A DNA stretch of 64,000 nucleotides from NCBI RefSeq assembly GCF_029537735.1, contig NZ_JARPUQ010000001.1, positions 1,150,696-1,214,695 on the forward strand, given 5' to 3'. The notes under the pieces were generated by a model. It was not told the origin of the DNA. It saw only the letters and a program-made list of their open reading frames with translations, and did not search any database. Source of the DNA: Robiginitalea aestuariiviva (lineage in GTDB: Bacteria; Bacteroidota; Bacteroidia; Flavobacteriales; Flavobacteriaceae). Made by a program: the position numbers and the translations under genes. Shown here piece after piece: positions 31,848 to 39,869 of this stretch (position 1 is the first letter of the stretch; the number at the start of each line of letters is the position of its first letter).

Positions 31848-33398
31848 TTACGCTTCAATGGCTTTGCCTTCCTTGTCCTGAAATTGATATTCGAGATACT
31901 TAAAGGCATCCCGGGGTTGGATTTTAACCCATTTCTTGTGTTCCAAAAACCATTTGGAACGGATGGAAGGGAATCCCTTGGTCAGGTATGCTGCAATAAA
32001 CGGGTGGGCGTTCAGCACAATGTGCTTGATTTTACCGTTCCGTTTTACGATCTGCTCCAGCTCATGGCTGAGTTTTTCGATAAGCACGATAGGCGCTTCT
32101 ACTTCCTGTCCATTGCCGCTGGGGTCTACTTCGGTGGTTTTTATATTAACCTCCGGGCGTACCCGCTGGCGGGTGATCTGTACCAGCCCGAATTTGCTGG
32201 GTGGAAGGATTTTGTGCTTGGCGCGGTCGTCTTTCATTTCGTCCCTGAGCCGGTTGTACAAACGCTTGCGGTGTTCCGGGCGTCCCATATCGATAAAATC
32301 GATAACAATGATGCCGCCCATGTCCCGAAGGCGAAGTTGCCGTGCAATTTCAGAGGCTGCCAGCAGGTTGACTTCCAGTGCGGTGTCCTCCTGGTTTTTG
32401 GCCTTGGTGGAACGGTTTCCGCTGTTCACGTCAATCACATGGAGCGCCTCGGTGTGTTCAATCACCAGGTAGGCACCCTTGCTCATGGAAGCCGTGCGTC
32501 CGAAGGAGGTCTTGATCTGCCGTTCGATCCCGAATTTCTCAAAAATCGGGACGGAAGAATTGTACAGCTTTACAATAGACTCTTTGTCCGGAGCAATTTC
32601 GTGCAGATAATCCTTGATTTGGTTGTAAAGGGTTTCGTCGTCCACATGGATTCCGGTGAAGGTGTCGTTAAAGACATCCCTCAGGATCGAGGAAGCCCGG
32701 TTGAGTTCGACCAGGACTTTGGACGGGGTGGAAGCCCTATGCAATTTTTTGCACATGGATGTCCATTTGGACATCAGGTTTTCCAGATCCTTGTCGAGTT
32801 CCGCAACTTTTTTGCCTTCTGCAACGGTCCGGATAATGACACCAAAACCTTTGGGTCTGATGCTCTGGACCAAACGTTTGAGCCGGCTTTTTTCCTCATT
32901 GCTCCCGATTTTCTGCGACACGGAAACCCGGTCGGAAAAGGGAACCAGAATGAGGTAGCGGCCAGCAATGGAGATTTCAGAACTGATCCGCGGGCCTTTG
33001 GTGGAAATCGGTTCTTTTACGATTTGCACCAGCATGGCCTGGTTCGGCTTGATAACATCTTTGATGCTACCGTTTTTGTCAATGTCTTTTTCGAATGGAA
33101 AATTCTTGAGCGAATAATCCCGCATCCTGCCGGAGCGGGCCTGTTTGATGAATTTGAGGAGGCTCAGAAGCTGTGGCCCCAGGTCGTGATAATGCAGGAA
33201 TGCATCTTTTTCATAACCCACATCCACAAAGGCGGCATTCAGGCCTGTTACCGGCTTGCGGATTTTGGCCATGAGCACGTCGCCAACATTGAAGTTGTGC
33301 TCGTTTTCGTCTTTGTGAAGCTCTATGAGTTTTCCATCCTTCAGAAGGGCAAAATCTACGGAATCAGAGTTGGATCTTACGATTAATTCTCTGTTCAC
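31848..33398 (-). CDS. rng: Ribonuclease E/G family endoribonuclease
   Basis: Single-strand endoribonuclease for rRNA and mRNA processing, 516 residues from the GTG at 33398 (VNRELIVRSNSDSVDFALLKDGKL); the frame is open to a TTG at 33428, giving ten extra residues that fit the family less well. The S1-like RNA-binding domain covers about 30-130 (GDVLMAKIRKPVTGLNAAFVDVGYEKDAFLHY). The Mg-binding aspartates lie in ALHVIDVNSGN and GGIIVIDFIDM. It lacks the long RNase E scaffold tail, so it is RNase G-like. A 150-base gap separates it from the small basic gene. Confidence 0.93.
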   Translation of the reverse strand: MNRELIVRSNSDSVDFALLKDGKLIELHKDENEHNFNVGDVLMAKIRKPVTGLNAAFVDVGYEKDAFLHYHDLGPQLLSLLKFIKQARSGRMRDYSLKNFPFEKDIDKNGSIKDVIKPNQAMLVQIVKEPISTKGPRISSEISIAGRYLILVPFSDRVSVSQKIGSNEEKSRLKRLVQSIRPKGFGVIIRTVAEGKKVAELDKDLENLMSKWTSMCKKLHRASTPSKVLVELNRASSILRDVFNDTFTGIHVDDETLYNQIKDYLHEIAPDKESIVKLYNSSVPIFEKFGIERQIKTSFGRTASMSKGAYLVIEHTEALHVIDVNSGNRSTKAKNQEDTALEVNLLAASEIARQLRLRDMGGIIVIDFIDMGRPEHRKRLYNRLRDEMKDDRAKHKILPPSKFGLVQITRQRVRPEVNIKTTEVDPSGNGQEVEAPIVLIEKLSHELEQIVKRNGKIKHIVLNAHPFIAAYLTKGFPSIRSKWFLEHKKWVKIQPRDAFKYLEYQFQDKEGKAIEA

Positions 33399-33527
33399 CT
33401 GATTCGATTTTGCATCACGCCCCCCCAACAGGGAGCATGAAAGGATTAAACATTATGTTATACAGGTTTTAAATAAACCTGATGAAATCCGTTAGGCGAA
33501 TTTCTATGTCAAAGAACGTCTTAAAGG

Positions 33528-33558
33528 AAAAAAAGTAGTGCTTAACACACTACTTTTT
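33528..33558 (-). terminator. Intrinsic terminator overlapping the stop of the 29-residue gene
   Basis: Arms AAAAAGTAGTG and CACTACTTTTT pair perfectly around a seven-base loop (TGTTAAG on the minus strand), with T following. The left arm on the minus strand contains the TAG stop of the small basic gene, so the last codons lie inside the hairpin. Confidence 0.82.
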
Positions 33559-33639
33559 CTTGTGGCGGTTAGCTCTCCTGCGCTTTTTGCGCTTGTGGGT
33601 AGCTACCTTATGTCTTTTTCTTTTTTTACCGCTCGGCAT
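33550..33639 (-). CDS. 29-residue basic AURKAIP1/COX24-like ribosomal protein
   Basis: A very short gene: the protein begins MPSGKKRKRHKVATHKRKK and ends ANRHKKK, almost all Lys, Arg and His. This matches the small COX24/AURKAIP1-domain proteins annotated throughout Bacteroidota and related to mitochondrial small-subunit protein mS38, so it is probably a ribosome component that binds rRNA. It starts 19 bases after hup and ends in an intrinsic terminator, so hup and this gene form one transcript. Its size and the terminator overlap make it easy to miss in automated annotation. Confidence 0.82.
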   Translation of the reverse strand: MPSGKKRKRHKVATHKRKKRRRANRHKKK

Positions 33640-33658
33640 AGCTCCTAATTAACAGTTA

Positions 33659-33949
33659 TTATTTTACCTGAACGTTGCTCTTCACTCCTTCTACAAACAC
33701 CTTGGCGGGTTTGAAGGCGGGGATGTTGTGAGCAGGTATCTTAATGGTCGTGTTTTTTGAAATATTACGCCCGGTTTTCTCGGCACGGGTCTTGATGATG
33801 AAGCTTCCAAAGCCCCGCAAATAGACATTGTCTCCATTCTCCAGGGATGCCTTCACCTCCTCCATGAAACTCTCAACAGTGGCTTGTACGTCCCCTTTTT
33901 CCATTCCCAGTTTTTCTGAGATTCTCGATACGATATCTGCTTTGGTCAT
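33659..33949 (-). CDS. hup: HU-family DNA-binding protein
   Basis: Histone-like dimeric nucleoid protein of 96 residues. The start at 33949 (MTKADIVSRISEKLGMEKGDVQATVESF) matches HU; the frame upstream to 34003 runs through the promoter. The beta-arm segment GFGSFIIKTRAEKTGRNISKNTTIKIPAHNIPAFKPAK contains the conserved Gly-Phe-Gly-Ser-Phe and the arm-tip proline (about residue 67). It diverges from mutY across a 120-base gap and precedes the COX24-like gene. Confidence 0.95.
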   Translation of the reverse strand: MTKADIVSRISEKLGMEKGDVQATVESFMEEVKASLENGDNVYLRGFGSFIIKTRAEKTGRNISKNTTIKIPAHNIPAFKPAKVFVEGVKSNVQVK

Positions 33950-33981
33950 TGTTATTTTGTTATCTCTAGGTTTCAGGGATG

Positions 33982-33989
33982 CAAATATA
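33982..33989 (-). promoter_or_regulatory. -7 promoter box for hup
   Basis: Reads TATATTTG on the minus strand, an exact TAnnTTTG match, 32 bases before the hup ATG in an AT-rich stretch. Confidence 0.55.
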
Positions 33990-34043
33990 TAAATATTATT
34001 CAATCTAATTGGCGCCCGGAGATTTTTAACTGCTTAAAAGCCT

Positions 34044-34051
34044 TAGTTTTG
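34044..34051 (+). promoter_or_regulatory. -7 promoter box for mutY-ssb-gldE-gldD
   Basis: TAGTTTTG matches TAnnTTTG, 18 bases before the ATG at 34070. The upstream in-frame TTG at 34049 overlaps the box, which decides the start of mutY. Confidence 0.55.
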
Positions 34052-34069
34052 CAGCCCTATTCAAATCCC

Positions 34070-35122
34070 ATGCCGTTTTCAGACATCATTTTGCAGTGGT
34101 ACGACCAAAACAAGCGGGATCTGCCCTGGAGGGGAAGCAGGGATCCGTACGTGATCTGGTTGTCTGAAATCATGCTGCAGCAGACACGCGTGGCACAGGG
34201 CATGCCCTACTTCCTCGATTTTATGGAACATTACCCGGCAGTGGAAGACCTGGCGCGGGCCTCTGAGGAAGAGGTACTGAAGCGCTGGGAGGGCCTTGGA
34301 TATTACTCCCGGGCCAGAAACCTGCACCATACGGCCCGGCATGTTGCGTTTACCCTGGGCGGGGCCTTCCCTCAGTCCTATAAAGGATTGTTGGAGCTCA
34401 AAGGGGTGGGGCCCTATACCGCCGCGGCCATCGCTTCCGTGTGCTTTGGCGAGGCAGTAGCGGTGGTGGACGGAAACGTCTACCGGGTGCTGAGCCGGTA
34501 TTTCGGCGTGGACCTTGAAGTAAACAGTTCGGAAGGGGTTCGCTATTTCCGGGAATTGGCGGCTTCTCTGATACGTGAGGACCGACCAGGGGATTACAAC
34601 CAGGCCGTTATGGAATTCGGGGCCGTGCAATGTACGCCTAAATCCCCTTCCTGTCAGCAGTGCCCCTTGTCTGGCAGTTGTCGCGCCCTGGAGACGGGAA
34701 AAGTAAGGGAGTTACCGGTTAAACGCCGGGGCAAGGAAGCCCGCCTACGAAGGTTGCATTATCTGGTTCCCGTGGGCCCTGGGCTGGAAACCTGCCTCTT
34801 GCGCCGGACGGGCCCGGGGATCTGGCAGGGACTTTTTGAATTCCCCTGCCTTGAAACCGAGTCGGAACCCACCCGGGATTCCATGGCCGCGTGCCTGCAA
34901 ACTACAACCGGGGTCCCCCAGGAAAGCATAGCGGATATCCGTTGTTTTAATGCGGAGCCCATTGTCCATAAATTATCCCATCAGCACCTGGTAACCACCT
35001 TCTGGATTGTATTTCTGGATCGGGCCCCCGCCTCTGCCGTGTCGCTTGAAGAGGCCCGTTCCCGACCCTTGCCCGTGCTGATTGCCAATTTCATGGATAC
35101 GGTTAAAAATTCGTACTTTTGA
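34070..35122 (+). CDS. mutY: A/G-specific adenine glycosylase
   Basis: Removes adenine mispaired with 8-oxoguanine, 350 residues. From the ATG at 34070 (MPFSDIILQWYDQNKRDLPWRG) the catalytic Glu33 is in EIMLQQTRV, the helix-hairpin-helix is LKGVGPYTAAAIAS, and the catalytic Asp134 is in AVVDGNVYRV. The 4Fe-4S ligands Cys188, 195, 198 and 204 have the C-x6-C-x2-C-x5-C spacing. The C-terminal NUDIX-like domain (about 225-350) recognises 8-oxoG. First gene of the mutY-ssb-gldE-gldD run known from gliding flavobacteria. Confidence 0.96.
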   Translation: MPFSDIILQWYDQNKRDLPWRGSRDPYVIWLSEIMLQQTRVAQGMPYFLDFMEHYPAVEDLARASEEEVLKRWEGLGYYSRARNLHHTARHVAFTLGGAFPQSYKGLLELKGVGPYTAAAIASVCFGEAVAVVDGNVYRVLSRYFGVDLEVNSSEGVRYFRELAASLIREDRPGDYNQAVMEFGAVQCTPKSPSCQQCPLSGSCRALETGKVRELPVKRRGKEARLRRLHYLVPVGPGLETCLLRRTGPGIWQGLFEFPCLETESEPTRDSMAACLQTTTGVPQESIADIRCFNAEPIVHKLSHQHLVTTFWIVFLDRAPASAVSLEEARSRPLPVLIANFMDTVKNSYF

Positions 35123-35137
35123 TTCAATTTCATTACT

Positions 35138-35605
35138 ATGAGCGGAACACTAAATAAGGTCATGCTGATTGGCCACCTCGGCGACGAGGTGAAACTCCAC
35201 TACTTTGAAGGGGGCAACTGCATTGGCAGGTTCCCTATTGCCACCAATGAATCCTATACCAACCGGCAGACGGGGGAAAAGGTTACCAATACCGAGTGGC
35301 ACAACATAGTGGTGCGCAACAAGGCCGCCGAGATTTGTGAGAAGTACCTCAAAAAAGGAGATCTTATCTACGTGGAAGGCCGGCTCAAAACGCGTCAGTG
35401 GCAAGGCGAAGACGGTGCTACCCGGTACACCACCGAGGTACAGGTAACCGATTTTACCTTCCTGTCTCCCAAGGGAGAGGGGGGTGGCCGACCGGAGGAT
35501 TACGCCCCGGGCCAACAGGGCGGCACCCAGAAATCCCGCCCGGAACCTGCCGGGAACCCGGCCCCGGGTATGCCCCCGGACGAGGATGACGACCTGCCCT
35601 TCTGA
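35138..35605 (+). CDS. ssb: Single-stranded DNA-binding protein
   Basis: A 155-residue SSB. The N-terminal OB fold (MSGTLNKVMLIGHLGDEVKLHYFEGG through TFLSPKGEG, about 1-112) is followed by a disordered Gly/Pro-rich linker and the acidic tip DEDDDLPF, which recruits repair and replication proteins. It lies 15 bases after mutY and 19 before gldE. The placement next to mutY is the usual flavobacterial one. Confidence 0.96.
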   Translation: MSGTLNKVMLIGHLGDEVKLHYFEGGNCIGRFPIATNESYTNRQTGEKVTNTEWHNIVVRNKAAEICEKYLKKGDLIYVEGRLKTRQWQGEDGATRYTTEVQVTDFTFLSPKGEGGGRPEDYAPGQQGGTQKSRPEPAGNPAPGMPPDEDDDLPF

Positions 35606-35624
35606 TCAACCCTAACTGAAGAAT

Positions 35625-36953
35625 TTGGACCCGGACCCCCTTTCTGCAATTTTGCCCCTGATGGCTTTTGACGGAATCCTGGCCCTGAAAACCGTGCTGC
35701 TGATCTGCCTGCTGGCGGGGTCGGCCTTAATTTCAGGTGCCGAAGTGGCCTTTTTCGGGCTTTCCCAAACCGAACTCAACGATTTTCGCGACAATGGCGG
35801 TAGTCCCGGACGACTGATTTACCGCTTGCTGCAAAAGCCCAAGAAACTGCTGGCTACCATTCTGGTCACCAACAATGCCATTAATATCGGGATTGTTTTG
35901 CTGCTCACCGATATGGGGGAGACCTGGTTTGCCGGGATGGATCAGGTGTACCTGGGGTTTATTTCCCTTCGCTTTGTCTGTGAAATTGTCCTGGCCACCT
36001 TCCTGATCCTGTTGTTCGGGGAAATTCTGCCCAAGGTATACGCCAACCGCAACCGGATGGCCTTCTCCAGACGCATGGCCTATGCACTGCGGGTGCTGGA
36101 TGTGTTGTTCACCCCCCTGACGACCCCCATGCGGGCCGGTACCCTGCTGCTGTACAAGCGGCTGGGCAAGCAAAAGTCCAGCCTGAGTGTGGACCATCTT
36201 TCCCAGGCCCTGGAACTGACTTCCGAAGGGGATACCACCCGCGAAGAACAGAAAATACTGGAAGGGATCGTATCCTTTGGCAATACGGATACCAAACAGG
36301 TAATGCGCCCGCGCCTGGACATTTTTGCCCTGAGCGACGACATGAAATACCCCGAGGTGCTGGAGGAAATCAAAAAGAACGGCTATTCCCGCATCCCGGT
36401 CTATTCCGAGAATGTGGACAAGGTCATCGGGGTGTTGTACGTGAAGGATTTACTGCCCTACTTAGACCGGAAATCCTTTAACTGGACCTCCCTGATCCGG
36501 GAGCCCTTTTTTGTGCCTGAAAACAAAAAACTGGACGACCTGTTACTGGAATTCCAGAATAAGAAAAACCACCTGGCCGTTGTGGTGGACGAATTCGGGG
36601 GGACCTCTGGGATTGTGACCCTCGAAGATGTGATTGAGGAAATTGTGGGGGATATCAGCGATGAGTTTGACGATGAAGACCTGGTGTTCTCCAAACTGGA
36701 CGACCACACCTACGTCTTTGAAGGCAAGACCAACCTGAAAGACTTTTATCGGGTGGCCCGTATTGCGGACGAATCCCTTTTTGAACAACAGAAAGGGGAG
36801 GCCGAAACCATTGCCGGGTTTGTGCTTGAAATTTCAGGGGGCTTCCCCAAGCGAGGCGAGACCGTGGCTTTTGAAGGGTTTGAATTCGTGGTGGAAAGCC
36901 TGGACCGCAAACGCCTGAAGCAAATTAAAGTAACCCTGCCGCATGACATTTAA
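35625..36953 (+). CDS. gldE: Gliding motility-associated protein GldE (CNNM/CorC-like)
   Basis: A 442-residue inner-membrane protein. I accept the TTG at 35625, giving MDPDPLSAIL, a start that fits the GldE family; an ATG lies 12 codons downstream. The N-terminal DUF21/CNNM domain has about four TM segments (SALISGAEVAFFGLSQ is typical), then a CBS pair (about 205-325: VMRPRLDIFAL, GYSRIPVYSENVDKVIGVLYVKDLL, HLAVVVDEFGGTSGIVTLEDVIEEIVGDI) and a CorC_HlyC domain to the end. GldE supports the T9SS/gliding machinery with GldD; its gene overlaps gldD by 11 bases. Confidence 0.92.
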   Translation: MDPDPLSAILPLMAFDGILALKTVLLICLLAGSALISGAEVAFFGLSQTELNDFRDNGGSPGRLIYRLLQKPKKLLATILVTNNAINIGIVLLLTDMGETWFAGMDQVYLGFISLRFVCEIVLATFLILLFGEILPKVYANRNRMAFSRRMAYALRVLDVLFTPLTTPMRAGTLLLYKRLGKQKSSLSVDHLSQALELTSEGDTTREEQKILEGIVSFGNTDTKQVMRPRLDIFALSDDMKYPEVLEEIKKNGYSRIPVYSENVDKVIGVLYVKDLLPYLDRKSFNWTSLIREPFFVPENKKLDDLLLEFQNKKNHLAVVVDEFGGTSGIVTLEDVIEEIVGDISDEFDDEDLVFSKLDDHTYVFEGKTNLKDFYRVARIADESLFEQQKGEAETIAGFVLEISGGFPKRGETVAFEGFEFVVESLDRKRLKQIKVTLPHDI

Positions 36954-37500
36954 CCGTATCCTGATTACTGTCGGGGCCCTGATTTTCCTGGCCTCCTGCG
37001 GGCCGGACCCGGTCCCCAAACCCAAGGCCATGCTGCGCCTTGACTATCCCAGCCATGCCTACCGCATGCTGGAATCCGATTGCCCGTTCACCTTTGAATA
37101 CAACCGTTTGGCGCGCCGGGAGGGCCAGGGGGGCTGTAATATGGTGCTGGATTACACCCCTATGAAGGGCTCCATTTACCTGACCTATAAAACGGTTGAA
37201 GGCAACCTGAACCAGCTGCTGAGCGATGCGCAGAAGCTCTCGTACGAACATGTAGTCAAGGCGGATAACATCCTGGAGCAGCCCTATGTGGATCCGGATC
37301 ATAAGGTCTACGGCATGTTTTATGAAGTGAAGGGGGATGCGGCTTCCCAATCCCAGTTCTACGTAACGGACAGTGTGTCCCACTTCGTAACCGGGTCGGT
37401 GTATTTCTATGCCCGCCCGAATTACGATTCCATCCTGCCCGCGGCCGCATATCTGCAGAACGACATCCGGAGGCTCATGGAGAGCATCCGCTGGAAATAA
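36943..37500 (+). CDS. gldD: Gliding motility lipoprotein GldD
   Basis: A 185-residue lipoprotein: MTFNRILITVGALIFLASC gives a lipobox with Cys19. The body PKPKAMLRLDYPSHAYRMLESDCPFTFEYN, DYTPMKGSIYLTYK and SVYFYARPNYDSILPAAAYLQND are recognisable GldD segments. In Flavobacterium, GldD is required for gliding and T9SS function; its mechanism is not known. The start overlaps gldE by 11 bases, which confirms the pair. The following enzyme gene begins four bases after its stop. Confidence 0.92.
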   Translation: MTFNRILITVGALIFLASCGPDPVPKPKAMLRLDYPSHAYRMLESDCPFTFEYNRLARREGQGGCNMVLDYTPMKGSIYLTYKTVEGNLNQLLSDAQKLSYEHVVKADNILEQPYVDPDHKVYGMFYEVKGDAASQSQFYVTDSVSHFVTGSVYFYARPNYDSILPAAAYLQNDIRRLMESIRWK

Positions 37501-37504
37501 AGTT

Positions 37505-38455
37505 ATGGCATCCTTAACCTTCACCCCGGAAATGCTGGCTGCGGCCAGGGAACTGGTGGGACCGCACGTGCACCACACCCCGGTAATGCATTCCCGCCTG
37601 CTGGACCAGCTGGCCGGAGCCCCGCTTTTTTTCAAATGCGAAAACTTCCAGCGCGGAGGCTCGTACAAACTGCGAGGGGCAACCCATGCGTTGCTTCGGT
37701 TGCAGGAACAGGCCCCCGTTCCGGCGGTGGTTACCCATTCGTCCGGGAATTTTGCCCAGGCCCTTTCCGTAGCCGCCCAGGCCGTGGGGATCCCCGCCCA
37801 CATCGTGATGCCGGAAAATGCCCCGGCAGTTAAGAAGGCTGCGGTTCACACCTATGGCGGGCGGATTACAGAATGCGCGCCTACCCTCGAGGCGCGGGAG
37901 GACGCTGCCGCCCGCATATCCGAAGAGACCGGGGCCGTGTTTATTCATCCTTCGAACGACCCCATGGTGATGCTGGGACAGGGAACCGCCTGTGCCGAGC
38001 TTCTGGAAGAGGTGCCGGACCTGGAGTGTGTGGTTGCCCCGGTGGGCGGGGGTGGCCTTTTGGGGGGTACGGCCCTGGCCTGCACCTTCACGGACAATGC
38101 CTGCGAACCGATTGGGGCTGAACCCTTGCGGGTAGACGATGCCTATCGTTCCCTGCAAAGCGGACGGATTGAATCCAATTCCCGTACGGATACCGTGGCC
38201 GATGGCCTGCGCACCGTGCTGGGCTCCCATACTTTCCCGGTATTAAAGCAATATGTGAACACCATTATCCGGGTGGAGGAGGCGGAAATCATCACTGCCA
38301 TGCGCCTGGTTTGGGAACGGATGAAAATTGTGATAGAGCCCTCCAGTGCGGTTGCCCTTGCTGCCGTATTAAAGGACCCGGGCTACATAGGTGGCCGCAA
38401 AACGGGTATTATCGTATCCGGCGGCAATGTAGACCTTGGCAAACTTCCATTCTAG
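37505..38455 (+). CDS. Threonine/serine dehydratase-like PLP enzyme
   Basis: A 316-residue fold-type II PLP enzyme, the size of serine racemase or catabolic threonine deaminase, with no C-terminal ACT-like domain. The ATG at 37505 (MASLTFTPEMLAAARELVGPHVHHTPV) is used; the earlier frame overlaps gldD. Lys55 in RGGSYKLRGA binds PLP, SSGNFAQALS holds the substrate carboxylate, APVGGGGLLGG binds the PLP phosphate and IVSGGNVD closes the site. It could deaminate threonine/serine or racemise serine. It follows gldD by four bases and ends in a CTAG overlap with the next gene. Confidence 0.88.
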   Translation: MASLTFTPEMLAAARELVGPHVHHTPVMHSRLLDQLAGAPLFFKCENFQRGGSYKLRGATHALLRLQEQAPVPAVVTHSSGNFAQALSVAAQAVGIPAHIVMPENAPAVKKAAVHTYGGRITECAPTLEAREDAAARISEETGAVFIHPSNDPMVMLGQGTACAELLEEVPDLECVVAPVGGGGLLGGTALACTFTDNACEPIGAEPLRVDDAYRSLQSGRIESNSRTDTVADGLRTVLGSHTFPVLKQYVNTIIRVEEAEIITAMRLVWERMKIVIEPSSAVALAAVLKDPGYIGGRKTGIIVSGGNVDLGKLPF

Positions 38456-38898
38456 GGGGCCGGAACGGAGTCCAGCAGGGCTTTTGCACGTTCAATGCTG
38501 CCAAATACCTGCTCCTTCATAGCCTGTACGCTTTCTTCTTCTTCCCGGATCCAATCCTGTTTTTCGGGGCTTATGGGTTCAATCCCCTTAATTTCCTCGT
38601 AGTTGAATCGATCTCCGAAATTTTTCATCCAGTCCATCATGGATTCATGGGCCTGCTGGAGGTCTTCCATAGCTACCCGATAGGGCGCTCCGGCCTCGAT
38701 GCTGTCGGCCAGGGGTTTCAATTGGGCTACCAGCTTGGCAATGGTGCCCATTTCGGGCATTACCTCGTCATGGATTGCGATAATAGCTTCCATGCGTTCG
38801 CGGTTGGGGTCTTCATTTTTTGGGGTTTCCCGGCAGCTGGCAAATAAGGTCAGGGCTGCGATCAGGGCCAGTTTGAATGTGGGATTAGACATCTTCAT
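38452..38898 (-). CDS. Small helical lipoprotein of unknown function
   Basis: A 148-residue protein (or 146 from the second Met) with a lipobox (LIAALTLFASC, Cys near 22) and a mature part made almost only of charged amphipathic helices (ERMEAIIAIHDEVMPEMGTIAKLVAQL; EEEESVQAMKEQVFGSIERAKALL). Similar proteins in flavobacterial genomes carry the uninformative label 'viral A-type inclusion protein'; nothing here suggests a viral origin. It is monocistronic and its stop overlaps the preceding enzyme's stop by four bases. Confidence 0.72.
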   Translation of the reverse strand: MKMSNPTFKLALIAALTLFASCRETPKNEDPNRERMEAIIAIHDEVMPEMGTIAKLVAQLKPLADSIEAGAPYRVAMEDLQQAHESMMDWMKNFGDRFNYEEIKGIEPISPEKQDWIREEEESVQAMKEQVFGSIERAKALLDSVPAP

Positions 38899-38952
38899 GG
38901 GGGTTGGGGGATATATCTATCAAAAGTAGGAACTTTGCAGCAAAATGCGGCT

Positions 38953-39852
38953 ATGAGCGATTCGAATAAGCGGTGGGCCTACCTCCTGGTTTTGGCCCTG
39001 ATCTGGGGCAGTTCCTATATCCTGATAAAAAAGGGCCTGGTTGGCTTTACCGCATTCCAGCTGGGGAGCGTGCGGATTGTGATGGCCGCCCTGATGCTTC
39101 TGGCCATCGGGTTTCCCTCCCTGAAGACCATTGGCCGGGGGCAGTGGAAATGGGTGGCCCTGAGCGGCGTGGTGGGTAGCTTGCTGCCCATGTACCTGTT
39201 TGCCTTTGCCGAAACGGAGATCGACAGCAGCATTGCTGCAGTCCTGAATTCCCTGGTGCCCCTGTTCACCCTTTTTGTGGGCTACTTTGCCTTTGGGATT
39301 GCCTTTAGCCGCAACCAGGTTGCCGGGGTGGCGGTGGGCCTGCTGGGGGCCCTGGCCCTGATCCTGCTGGGGGCCGACATCAATCCCGGGCAGGATTACC
39401 GCTTTGCCCTGCTGGTGGTATTGGCGTCCCTGGGCTATGCCTGTAATGCGAACATCATTAAAAGTAAGTTGTCCGGGGTAAGCCCCATGGGGATTGCGGC
39501 GGGAAATTTTATCTGTATCCTCCCTGTGGCGGCGGTGTTGCTGCCCTTTTCCGGGGCCCTGGGCGGAGCCGTTACGGCCGGGCCTGAATTCTGGCCTTCC
39601 CTGGGCTACATTTACCTGCTGTGCCTTTTTGGTACCTGTGTGGCCAAGGTGATGTTCAACAAGCTCATCCAGATTTCCACCCCGGTCTTTTCGGTTTCGG
39701 TTACCTACCTGATCCCTGTGGTAGGCATTGCCTGGGGCTTACTGGATGGCGAGCGATTCAGCCCCATGCAGGTAGGAGCCGCCTGTACTATCCTGCTTGG
39801 GGTATACCTGGTGAATAAAACAAAAAGGCACCCCCGAAGGCGTGCCTTATAA
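38953..39852 (+). CDS. EamA/DMT-family transporter
   Basis: A 299-residue inner-membrane exporter of the drug/metabolite superfamily with ten hydrophobic segments in two EamA halves (WAYLLVLALIWGSSYILIKKGL in the first, LGYIYLLCLFGTCVAKVMFNK in the second). The ATG at 38953 is preferred; a TTG at 38935 overlaps GAACTTTG, a weak -7 box. The substrate is unknown, perhaps amino acids or metabolites. It is convergent with the M16 peptidase pair, 17 bases apart, with no obvious terminator between. Confidence 0.88.
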   Translation: MSDSNKRWAYLLVLALIWGSSYILIKKGLVGFTAFQLGSVRIVMAALMLLAIGFPSLKTIGRGQWKWVALSGVVGSLLPMYLFAFAETEIDSSIAAVLNSLVPLFTLFVGYFAFGIAFSRNQVAGVAVGLLGALALILLGADINPGQDYRFALLVVLASLGYACNANIIKSKLSGVSPMGIAAGNFICILPVAAVLLPFSGALGGAVTAGPEFWPSLGYIYLLCLFGTCVAKVMFNKLIQISTPVFSVSVTYLIPVVGIAWGLLDGERFSPMQVGAACTILLGVYLVNKTKRHPRRRAL

Positions 39853-39869
39853 ACGTTGGGAGGCAGGGG

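Noticed and set aside
31638-33386. Plus-strand open frame of 582 residues opposite rng and the glycosidase start
   Set aside because: It spans the rng terminator and two minus-strand genes and shows no recognisable domain; treated as a shadow.
38452-38898. Viral origin suggested by the label 'viral A-type inclusion protein' used for similar genes
   Set aside because: The sequence is a short helical lipoprotein with no viral feature; the label reflects coiled-coil similarity.
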